From assembly GCA_030589965.1 (NCBI GenBank), contig JAUUZM010000173.1, forward strand, positions 1-7,052: DNA of 7,052 nucleotides, given 5' to 3'. Both the position numbers and the translations under genes were made by a program. Origin of the DNA: Bacteroides sp. (lineage in GTDB: Bacteria; Bacteroidota; Bacteroidia; Bacteroidales; SM23-62). This document shows, piece by piece, positions 1 to 5,907 of the stretch. Each line of letters opens with the position of its first letter. Within the stretch, counting starts at the first letter, position 1. Under the pieces are notes generated by a model. That model had not been told where the DNA came from. It was given only the letters and a program-made list of their open reading frames with translations, and ran no database searches.

Positions 1-369
1 ATGAATAATATAAATAATAAACCAGAGCCTTATCTCTGGGTTCTAAGAGCACTTACAAGCGGTTTTCTATTGGGATACCTGGTATCCATCTACCTGATTG
101 TAGTTGCTTCCGGATGGTTTCCAGGTACGAACACCTGGGAAAATATTCTGGCTATAGGTCTACTCATTCTTTTCGGAGCGGCATATAGCCTGATGTGGAT
201 CAACAGGGAAGGATGGGCTGCCGCAGGATTCATAATCTGGTATGCTGCCCTTTGGGGAATGAAGTTCTGGATAGGCGGAGTTTTGTGGGAAGACGCACCG
301 GTGCCGGGAACCATACTCTTTTTACTGGCAATACTATTCCTTGTAAAAAAGGCCATCTCAATCAAATGA
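1..369 (+). CDS. Small four-helix integral membrane protein, function unknown
   Basis: A 122-residue protein with no recognised function. Four hydrophobic segments can be read: about residues 17-37, 48-66, 71-92 and 101-116. A short polar Asn/Lys/Pro-rich N-terminus precedes them and the tail is basic (KKAISIK). It is rich in tryptophan (nine Trp: 13, 39, 46, 66, 72, 80, 85, 90, 96), several of them at predicted helix ends where they would sit at the membrane interface. The segment WINREGWAAAGFIIWYAALW followed by a Pro-containing loop (EDAPVPG) before the last helix is the most distinctive part. It resembles small inner-membrane DUF proteins common in Bacteroidota, but I cannot name a family with confidence. 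The ATG is the first base of the window, so a more upstream start and the promoter cannot be examined. It is convergent with the next gene, with 29 bp between stops and no visible terminator hairpin. Confidence 0.75.
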   Translation: MNNINNKPEPYLWVLRALTSGFLLGYLVSIYLIVVASGWFPGTNTWENILAIGLLILFGAAYSLMWINREGWAAAGFIIWYAALWGMKFWIGGVLWEDAPVPGTILFLLAILFLVKKAISIK

Positions 370-398
370 GACAGCCCCTTAGTAAATTTGGTAATTTT

Positions 399-1139
399 TT
401 ATCTCAGGGATGAAGTTCCGCTTAATTCCGGAACCAACTCACGAACCTCCTCTTTCATAGTTGTATTCTCCCTCATAAATTCCATGGCCATATCCCAGGA
501 ACCTTCCCCGTGTACTTTCTCGAAATCCTTTTCCCAGGTACTTTCCTCATCAAATTCTGCCCATTTTTCAAATCCAGCGACAGCTGAAATATCTCTTCCG
601 TTACCTGTCTGAAATTGATTGTAGTAAATCATCCAGGGATTCTTGTCTTTTGTTTCCTTGTAAACAGCAGTAACCTGCTCAAGCACCTTTTTAACCTCAT
701 CCCGTTTGCCTGGTTTTACATCCCATGTACGAACATGGATCTTGGAACTTCCGGTATATCCTTCAGGAAAATAAGAGAGTTCATTGGACATTCTCCAATA
801 CTCAACTTCTGAAACTTCGTCCAGATAAGGCAGAACTTCGTTCCAGTCATCTGTATGAGCTTTATCGTCAGGGCGATTATCAAGATCCGTCCAGGTGGTC
901 GGTCCCATTACCCATACGTATTCACCTGCATGGTCACCGTTAATGACGTAACGGATGAATACTTTGCTGGCGCCTTCAGCGTGAAACTCTTTGTTATGCT
1001 TTGTAAGAGCATCATTGAATTCCTCCAATTTGTCAGCCTTTGGCTTCATGTACATGGTCTCATACATTACATATGATTCCTGTGCTCCTGCAAGAAGAAA
1101 AACGCTTAAAAAAGAAGCAATAATAAAAATCCTTTTCAT
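399..1139 (-). CDS. Secreted protein with two ABM/NIPSNAP-like (dimeric alpha-beta barrel) repeats
   Basis: A 246-residue exported protein. Residues 1-19 form a clear Sec signal peptide (MKRIF, hydrophobic core, cleavage at AGA|Q); there is no lipobox cysteine, so it should be periplasmic or secreted. The mature part contains two related halves. Residues ~23-88 contain YVMYETMYMKPKADKLEEF followed later by FIRYVINGDHAGEYVWVMG and WTDLDN. Residues ~132-198 contain KIHVRTWDVKPGKRDEVKKV followed by IYYNQFQTGNGRDISAVAG and WAEFDE. The shared pattern (beta strand, K-P-x-K/x-D/E turn, amphipathic helix, two strands, then a W-x-(D/E)-(F/L)-D helix) is that of the antibiotic-biosynthesis-monooxygenase/NIPSNAP type ferredoxin-like fold, here duplicated so that one chain could form its own barrel. 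No catalytic residues can be assigned; the fold call is inferred from pattern only. It is a monocistronic minus-strand gene with a likely promoter at 1180-1187. Confidence 0.85.
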   Translation of the reverse strand: MKRIFIIASFLSVFLLAGAQESYVMYETMYMKPKADKLEEFNDALTKHNKEFHAEGASKVFIRYVINGDHAGEYVWVMGPTTWTDLDNRPDDKAHTDDWNEVLPYLDEVSEVEYWRMSNELSYFPEGYTGSSKIHVRTWDVKPGKRDEVKKVLEQVTAVYKETKDKNPWMIYYNQFQTGNGRDISAVAGFEKWAEFDEESTWEKDFEKVHGEGSWDMAMEFMRENTTMKEEVRELVPELSGTSSLR

Positions 1140-1179
1140 AATTATGTGTTTTGATTAGAAGTTTGAAATTTCTGATTAT

Positions 1180-1187
1180 CAAATGTA
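1180..1187 (-). promoter_or_regulatory. Bacteroidota-type -7 promoter box for the secreted-protein gene
   Basis: Read on the minus strand this is TACATTTG, a perfect match to the Bacteroidota -7 consensus TAnnTTTG. It lies 40 bp upstream of the ATG at 1139, giving a leader of roughly 30-35 nt. No good -33 TTTG element sits at the expected spacing of about 19-21 bp; the nearest TTTG (1223-1226) is 35 bp away and too far. The position is right, but one short motif in AT-rich DNA can arise by chance. Confidence 0.45.
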
Positions 1188-1247
1188 TACAAAAAAGACA
1201 TTCAGGTCTTATTCTTCTTATTCAAACTGATTCTAAATAATATAAAC

Positions 1248-1285
1248 ATCAAAAGGGATTATAGCAGGGATTCCGGGATTTTGAT
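1248..1285 (-). repeat. Weak inverted repeat with GGGATT triplet, possible operon-end structure
   Basis: ATCAAAA (1248-1254) and TTTTGAT (1279-1285) form a 7-bp perfect inverted repeat around a 24-nt loop. The loop region has GGGATT at 1255, 1267 and 1275. On the minus strand the structure lies 40-77 bp beyond the prsW stop and is followed by T-rich sequence (TTTATATTATTT), so it could be a weak terminator for the rel-prsW operon. The stem is almost all A-T and the loop is long, so this is a tentative call. Confidence 0.2.
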
Positions 1286-1324
1286 TCTAAAGCCCTGAAA
1301 CATAAACAGATTTTTAGGTATCGT

Positions 1325-2005
1325 CTACTTTTTCCCGGTAAATACCCTGAATACGGATCGATCAGATAAATCTTTCATCCGGCGAAAGCCGTAAATCCAC
1401 AAAAAAACCAGGAAGGGAATAAAGACCAGAAGAAGTAATGGATGTTCTGACATCAGGATGAAGTCGTATATGCCATGTAACAGGATGGGCAATGCCAGGG
1501 CAAGGAATAACCTCCAGGATTTTTCTTTTGGAAAGAATCTCGCCAATCCGGTCTGGTAGCCCATCACTATCCCGAATAGCGCATGTGCAGGTACAGCAGT
1601 AAAGGCTCTGAGAATTCCAACGCTGGCTCCTCCATCCATCACATACATGATATTCTCAACTGCCGCGAACCCCAACGAAATAAAAACAGCATAGACAATC
1701 CCGTCAAATTTTTCATTGAAATTTTTATTGTCCCAGAACAATATCATCAGGGCAAGGAATTTGAACGATTCCTCCGTGAATGCAGCGACCACGAAAGCAG
1801 TCCACCCGGCCGATGCGTAATTCTGCATGGACTGAGCCGGAACAGACAGCCGGCTCTCCACAATACTTACAGGGATGACAATCAGGCATCCCGCGACAAA
1901 GGCGAGTACTAACAGGGCAATGGGTTCACGCTCATATTTATCCCGAAGATAAATGTAGAATGCAACGAGCAGTACGGGTGCCAGGGCTAATATTAATAAG
2001 CTCAT
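1325..2005 (-). CDS. prsW: PrsW-family glutamic intramembrane protease
   Basis: A 226-residue multi-pass membrane protein of the PrsW family (CPBP/Abi-type intramembrane protease clan). In Bacillus subtilis PrsW makes the site-1 cut in the anti-sigma factor RsiW; the substrate here is unknown. The family motifs are present in order: E78-E79-S-F-K82 in a helix (the glutamate pair expected to be catalytic), F100-D101-G102 leading into a helix ending in E117-N118, then P139-A140-H141 with a small-residue helix, and H177-G178-I-Y-D181. About seven to eight hydrophobic segments are visible, and length is normal for the short form. YLRDKYEREP (residues 19-28) after the first helix is also typical. 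The start follows the stop of the (p)ppGpp synthetase by 5 bp, so the two are very probably co-transcribed and may be translationally coupled; no Shine-Dalgarno sequence is visible, as is usual in Bacteroidota. All key residues are intact, so it is predicted to be active. Confidence 0.92.
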   Translation of the reverse strand: MSLLILALAPVLLVAFYIYLRDKYEREPIALLVLAFVAGCLIVIPVSIVESRLSVPAQSMQNYASAGWTAFVVAAFTEESFKFLALMILFWDNKNFNEKFDGIVYAVFISLGFAAVENIMYVMDGGASVGILRAFTAVPAHALFGIVMGYQTGLARFFPKEKSWRLFLALALPILLHGIYDFILMSEHPLLLLVFIPFLVFLWIYGFRRMKDLSDRSVFRVFTGKK

Positions 2006-2010
2006 AGTAT

Positions 2011-4212
2011 TTAAATTTCCATTCGTGATACATTCATAACTCCCTTTATTTTACCGAGTCGCCTAAGGAGGACATCCAAATGGCCGGTATCCTTGACGAA
2101 CAGGGTCAGTGTGCCCTCAAAAACCCCGTTGCTAGTATCGATGGATACCGAACGCATATTCACCTTCAGGTCTTTCGAGATGGTATCAGAGATCTTGCTG
2201 AGGATACCAATATCATCCACCCCGGTCACCCTGATGGAAGCAGGCAGATAAACTTCTTCTCCTGTATCTGCCCACTGGGCCTTAACAATACGGTAACCAT
2301 GCCTGGAAATCAGCTGGCCTGCATTCGGACAGGATACTCTGTGGATGGTGATCCCTGCGCTGACCGTTACAAATCCGAAAATTTCATCGCCGTAAATCGG
2401 GTTACAGCATTTCCCCAGTTTATATTCCACCCTGTCCAGGCTCTTATCAATGATCAGGTAGTCACCCTGCCTCTGCGAACCTGAAACCATTTTTTCCACG
2501 GCCTCCTCACCTATTTCTGTGGTCTTCTGAGCCGGAACCGGCTTCTCTTTTTCCTGAAGAAGCTCCTTCACCTGCATCAAATCAATCTTTTCCGTAGCTA
2601 CCATGAAATAAAGGTCCGTTGCCGTCTTCAGCTTATAATGCCGTAAAAGTTTATTGATATTCACATCCTCAAATTCAAGCTTCCAGTTGCGGAATCTTCT
2701 CTTCAGCATTTCCCGCCCGTTATCCGCTTCCTTAAGCCTTGATTCCTGGAGAGCCTGCTTAATCTTCGTCCTTGCTTTTGAGGTCTGCACAAATTGTAAC
2801 CAGTCTTGCTTGGGTTTCTGGCTCTTGGCCGTCATGATCTCTACCTTATCTCCGTTCGCCAGTTCATGGCGGATGGGGACGGTTCTCCCATTGACTTTGG
2901 CCCCCATGCAGCTCACTCCGACCTGTGTATGTACATCGAAGGCAAAATCAAGTACGGTGGCACCTGCGGCAAACTTTCTCAGATCTCCTTTGGGGGTAAA
3001 AACAAAAATTTCCTTATTATAAATACTCTGCTTGAAATCGTCAATTATGTCGCCTGCTTCCGGAGCCGGACTCTCAAGCACTTCCCTTACCCGGTTCAGG
3101 GCATCCTCCATCTCCTTCCGCTCGGTACCACCCTTATACTTCCAATGCGCGGCCAGTCCCATTTCAGCAAGCTCATTCATTCTATGGCTGCGAATCTGGA
3201 CCTCCACCCATTTCCCCCCGGGTACAACAACAGTCGTATGAAGGGATTCGTATCCATTTGATTTGGGAACGGAGATCCAATCGCGAAGACGGTTCGGGTT
3301 TGGCTGATAAAGGTCGGTCACGAGGGAATAAACCTTCCAGCAATCTGATTTCTCCTTTTCCAGATCAGAATCCAGGACTATCCGGATGGCAAAAAGATCA
3401 TATACCTCCTCGAAATCAACATTCTGGCTTCGCATTTTGTTCCAGATGGAGTAAACGGACTTGGTCCTTCCTTTTATCTCAAAGTCAAGGTTTTCGGCTT
3501 CAAATTTATTCTTCAGGGGTAAAATAAACTCTGTAATAAATTTCTCACGGCTGGCTTTTGTTTCCTGCAGTCTGTCGACGATCTCCCTGTATGCTTTTGA
3601 GTTGGTGTATTTGAGATGCAGGTCTTCCATCTCGGACTTCATATTATACAGTCCCATTCTATGCGCAATAGGTGCATAGATGTAAAACGTCTCGGCAGAT
3701 ATTCTGAGTTGTTCAGTACGGTCAAGGGTATTGAGATTCCGCATCACATGGAGGCGGTCCGCCAACTTAATAAGGATCACACGGATATCGCTGGAGAGCG
3801 TTAAGAGAAGGTTCCTGAGATTTTCACCCTGGTTATCTGATTTATTTGTATCAACCAGAGAAATCTTTACTACTCCTTCAACGATCTGAACAACCGTATT
3901 GTCTGTTATCTTTGCCACGTCTTCATTGCTGATCCTGCCTTCCAGGTAAAAATCAAATAAGAGAGCAGAAACAATGGAAGTAACGCCCAGTCCCATTTCA
4001 CCTGCAACAATCCTCGCCACACCCAGTGAGTGGAATATTGCAAAGTCATCCATCTTTTCAGGCATTGTCTCGCATGCATCAAGTGCCAGGCTGGTGGCAT
4101 CCTTAAGCATCCTGAAATCTTTTTCATCCAGCTTATGTTCACCCAGAGTAAGCAGTTCCCGATATTTCACGAGTATCCTCTTATCGTTTCTGATATTTTT
4201 TTCTGTTGCCAT
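2011..4212 (-). CDS. relA: RelA/SpoT-homolog (p)ppGpp synthetase with degenerate hydrolase site
   Basis: A full-length 733-residue long RSH protein of the stringent response; it transfers pyrophosphate from ATP to GDP/GTP. The domains in order are: HD hydrolase-like domain (~45-165), synthetase (~245-360), TGS (~400-462), helical linker, zinc-finger/conserved-cysteine domain (C602-C603, H624, C628) and a C-terminal ACT/RRM domain (~656-733). Hydrolase: H61 and D152 (in KLADRLHVMRNL) remain, but the HDxxED box is F86-D-F-Y-L-E91. The metal-binding His and the catalytic Glu are lost, so hydrolysis is predicted absent. Synthetase: R249 and K251 (GRTKS), D272 (YDLFAIR), Y321 (SNGYESLHTT) and E337 (EVQIR) match the conserved site; residues 308-311 are RLRD, like the basic RXKD of bifunctional enzymes rather than EXDD of E. 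coli RelA. The TGS histidine H428 (FDVHTQVG), implicated in tRNA sensing on ribosomes, is present. It is the first gene of a probable operon with prsW. The symbol relA reflects the predicted synthetase-only activity; rel or rsh would also be defensible. Confidence 0.95.
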   Translation of the reverse strand: MATEKNIRNDKRILVKYRELLTLGEHKLDEKDFRMLKDATSLALDACETMPEKMDDFAIFHSLGVARIVAGEMGLGVTSIVSALLFDFYLEGRISNEDVAKITDNTVVQIVEGVVKISLVDTNKSDNQGENLRNLLLTLSSDIRVILIKLADRLHVMRNLNTLDRTEQLRISAETFYIYAPIAHRMGLYNMKSEMEDLHLKYTNSKAYREIVDRLQETKASREKFITEFILPLKNKFEAENLDFEIKGRTKSVYSIWNKMRSQNVDFEEVYDLFAIRIVLDSDLEKEKSDCWKVYSLVTDLYQPNPNRLRDWISVPKSNGYESLHTTVVVPGGKWVEVQIRSHRMNELAEMGLAAHWKYKGGTERKEMEDALNRVREVLESPAPEAGDIIDDFKQSIYNKEIFVFTPKGDLRKFAAGATVLDFAFDVHTQVGVSCMGAKVNGRTVPIRHELANGDKVEIMTAKSQKPKQDWLQFVQTSKARTKIKQALQESRLKEADNGREMLKRRFRNWKLEFEDVNINKLLRHYKLKTATDLYFMVATEKIDLMQVKELLQEKEKPVPAQKTTEIGEEAVEKMVSGSQRQGDYLIIDKSLDRVEYKLGKCCNPIYGDEIFGFVTVSAGITIHRVSCPNAGQLISRHGYRIVKAQWADTGEEVYLPASIRVTGVDDIGILSKISDTISKDLKVNMRSVSIDTSNGVFEGTLTLFVKDTGHLDVLLRRLGKIKGVMNVSRMEI
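3940..3957 (-). other. Degenerate HDxxED hydrolase box of the RSH protein
   Basis: These 18 bases encode F-D-F-Y-L-E (residues 86-91), where active Rel/SpoT hydrolases have H-D-x-x-E-D. The first metal ligand (His to Phe) and the catalytic Glu (Glu to Leu) are replaced, while the Asp stays. The flanking helix (SALL before; the NEDV segment after) keeps the domain fold. This argues for a structurally intact but catalytically silent HD domain, as in E. coli RelA. Confidence 0.85.
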
Positions 4213-4266
4213 TTTGAGTTGGACTTCAAAGTAAAAATACTATTCTTTTTTTAGTATTTTCGGAAG
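4213..4266. promoter_or_regulatory. Divergent promoter spacer between rel operon and YfcC-family gene
   Basis: Only 54 bp, AT-rich, separate the two divergent start codons, so promoter elements for both directions must lie here or overlap the neighbouring coding sequence. On the minus strand TTACTTTG (4227-4234) matches the Bacteroidota -7 box TAnnTTTG at five of six fixed positions and lies 14 bp from the rel ATG. No -33 TTTG is seen at the right distance. On the plus strand no good -7 box was found. GGAAG directly abuts the YfcC ATG and is too close to act as a normal Shine-Dalgarno site. The region is clearly regulatory by position, but individual elements are uncertain. Confidence 0.4.
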
Positions 4267-5874
4267 ATGAAACGCCAGATCCCCCATACCTACGTAATTG
4301 TTTTTTATGTTATTCTGCTTGCCGCCATATTGACCTGGATCATTCCCAGCGGTGAATACGTGGAAAAAACACATACCGTGGATGGCAGGGAATTAACTGA
4401 AATGATCTACCAGGAAGTAGAGGGCAGTCCTCAATCCTGGCAGGTATTCTCTTCGATTTTTAATGGATTCGTCCGGCAGTCCGGTATTATCGTCCTTATC
4501 CTGATGATAGGAGGTGCTTTCTGGATCATGAATTCAAGCAAGGCTATAGATGTGGGGATCTTCTCTTTTATCCGCTTCTCTACCCGTCTGGAAAGGTTTC
4601 GCTGGCTCCGTTACCTGGGCGTACAGAACATCATCATTACCCTCGTTATGATCCTCTTTTCTGTATTCGGGGCAGTCTTTGGAATGAGTGAGGAAACCAT
4701 TGCCTTTGTTATTATTATGGTACCACTCTCCATTTCCATGGGTTATGATTCCATTGTCGGGGTCAGCATGTGTTTTGTAGCGGCCGGACTCGGATTTGCC
4801 GGTGCCATACTTAATCCCTTTACCATTGGGATCGCTCAGGGCATAGCTGAACTGCCTCTTTTCAGCGGACTCGAATACCGGATGTTTTGCTGGCTGGTGA
4901 TCAATGTTGTAGGTATATCCCTGGTTTTGATCTATGCCAGGCGGATCAAAAAAGATCCCACTCATTCACCGGTGTACAAGGAAGATGAGTACTGGCGTGA
5001 AAAAGGGAAAGCAGATGATATTGGGGCTATTGAATACAAAACCCCGGTGGCAGCCTGGATAAGTTATGGGATTGTTTTCGCCGGACTAATCCTGTTTTCG
5101 GTATTTAACCCACAGACCACATTGACATTTGGGGATCCCGAATCGGGTTCGGGATCTTCCCTGATTGCCCCGCTGGTTCCCATTCTGACCGCATTGTTTG
5201 GTTTCGCTGGAATCATGAGCCTTAGAAAATCAGTCCATTTTTTCCAGCTCACCCTCCTCGGATTCACCATCCTCTTCCTGATCGTTGGGGTAATGGGATA
5301 CCAGTGGTATATGATGAAGATTGCCAGCCTCTTTTTTGCCATGGGAATATTTTCCGGTATTGCGATGAATTACTCCCCGAACAGGATCACCAAACTATTT
5401 CTCGAGGGCGTAAAGGATATTTTATCCGCTGCATTTATAGTTGGACTCGCAGGTGGGATCATAATTATACTGGAAGATGGAAAGATTATTGGATCAATCC
5501 TGCATGGTATGGCCGGAAGCATGAAGGAAATGGGGGAAATTGCCTCCATCGGCATCATGTACGTAATCCAGACCGTAATCAATGTAGTTATCCCCTCCGG
5601 CTCAGCTAAAGCAGCCCTAACCATGCCAATAATGGCTCCGTTTTCTGATTTAATCAACATCTCCAGACAGGCTACCGTAATGGCCTTCCAGCTGGGAGAT
5701 GGGTTTACCAATATGATCACTCCTACTTCGGGTGTACTGATCGGTGTACTTGGTGTGGCCAGAATCCCTTATGAAAAATGGGTGAAGTGGATCACCCCTA
5801 TTATGATCGTTCTCGTTCTTCTTGGATTCCTGCTGCTTATTCCCACGGTAAAAATGCCACTCAACGGGTTTTAA
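4267..5874 (+). CDS. YfcC-family (DcuC-like superfamily) inner-membrane carrier
   Basis: A 535-residue polytopic inner-membrane protein of the YfcC / C4-dicarboxylate anaerobic carrier family, near the usual length of about 500 residues. The N-terminus (KRQIPHTYVIVFYVILLAAI, then LTWIIPSGEY) is characteristic of the family and supports the chosen start. Typical inner motifs follow: FGMSEETIAF (~138-147), the helix with GLGFAGAILNPFTIGIAQG (~174-192), and in the second half VIPSGSAKAALTMPIMAPFSD (~441-461), QLGDGFTNMITPTSG (~475-489) and RIPYEKWVKW (~499-508). The two halves with paired N-P-x-T and S-G-S/P-T-S-G re-entrant-like motifs fit an ion-transporter-type fold with inverted repeats. Some relatives move arginine/ornithine or dicarboxylates, but the substrate cannot be read from this sequence. 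A Gly/Ser-rich loop (289-298) between helices is encoded by a strong inverted repeat. It is monocistronic: rel lies divergent upstream, and a convergent gene is 33 bp downstream. Confidence 0.9.
   Translation: MKRQIPHTYVIVFYVILLAAILTWIIPSGEYVEKTHTVDGRELTEMIYQEVEGSPQSWQVFSSIFNGFVRQSGIIVLILMIGGAFWIMNSSKAIDVGIFSFIRFSTRLERFRWLRYLGVQNIIITLVMILFSVFGAVFGMSEETIAFVIIMVPLSISMGYDSIVGVSMCFVAAGLGFAGAILNPFTIGIAQGIAELPLFSGLEYRMFCWLVINVVGISLVLIYARRIKKDPTHSPVYKEDEYWREKGKADDIGAIEYKTPVAAWISYGIVFAGLILFSVFNPQTTLTFGDPESGSGSSLIAPLVPILTALFGFAGIMSLRKSVHFFQLTLLGFTILFLIVGVMGYQWYMMKIASLFFAMGIFSGIAMNYSPNRITKLFLEGVKDILSAAFIVGLAGGIIIILEDGKIIGSILHGMAGSMKEMGEIASIGIMYVIQTVINVVIPSGSAKAALTMPIMAPFSDLINISRQATVMAFQLGDGFTNMITPTSGVLIGVLGVARIPYEKWVKWITPIMIVLVLLGFLLLIPTVKMPLNGF
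5131..5159 (+). repeat. Strong intragenic inverted repeat (mRNA hairpin) in the YfcC-family gene
   Basis: GATCCCGAA (5134-5142) and TTCGGGATC (5148-5156) are a perfect 9-bp inverted repeat around a 5-nt loop (TCGGG). In RNA the stem extends by two G-U pairs and one G-C pair to 5131/5159, giving 12 bp. It lies inside the reading frame and encodes GDPESGSGSS (residues 289-298), a flexible loop between two membrane helices. It is not followed by a U-tract, so it is not a standard terminator. Confidence 0.8.
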
Positions 5875-5907
5875 GTCCATCGATGCAGGCTATTCTCTGT
5901 ATGTTGA
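5875..5907. other. Short convergent intergenic spacer, no terminator visible
   Basis: 33 bp separate the stop of the YfcC-family gene from the stop of the outer-membrane protein gene. I see no GC-rich stem or T-tract on either strand, so the transcripts of the two convergent genes may overlap at their 3' ends or end by other means. Confidence 0.5.

Larger units (their letters stand above)
1140..1324. other. AT-rich intergenic region between prsW-like gene and secreted-protein gene
   Basis: A 185-bp stretch with no gene. It is the 3' flank of the upstream minus-strand operon and the 5' flank of the secreted-protein gene. Its gene-proximal part has a Bacteroidota-type -7 promoter box. Its distal part has three copies of GGGATT flanked by a weak inverted repeat. 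No coding potential or structured RNA was recognised. Confidence 0.7.

Noticed and set aside
370..398. Terminator between the first two convergent genes
   Set aside because: There is a T-run (395-400) but no stem precedes it on the plus strand, so I do not call a terminator.
1223..1226. Minus-strand TTTG as a -33 element for the box at 1180-1187
   Set aside because: The spacing is 35 bp, well beyond the usual 19-21 bp.
2080..3261. Several plus-strand open frames of 120-150 codons opposite the RSH gene
   Set aside because: They are shadows of a full-length, domain-complete RSH gene and encode no recognisable domains.
3940..3957. Degenerate HD box as a sequencing or frameshift error
   Set aside because: The frame stays open and in register with conserved RSH sequence on both sides, and several residues differ together, so it is a real divergence rather than an error.
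4262..4266. GGAAG before the YfcC-family start as a Shine-Dalgarno site
   Set aside because: It directly abuts the ATG, leaving no spacer, and Bacteroidota genes generally do not rely on such sites. The start is supported instead by the family N-terminus.
4534..4965. Minus-strand open frame of 143 codons opposite the YfcC-family gene
   Set aside because: It is antisense to a clear transporter gene; its composition is polar and random-looking, with no signal or motif.
5131..5159. Intragenic hairpin as a transcription terminator
   Set aside because: No U-tract follows, and the reading frame continues through it with intact family motifs for about 230 more residues.
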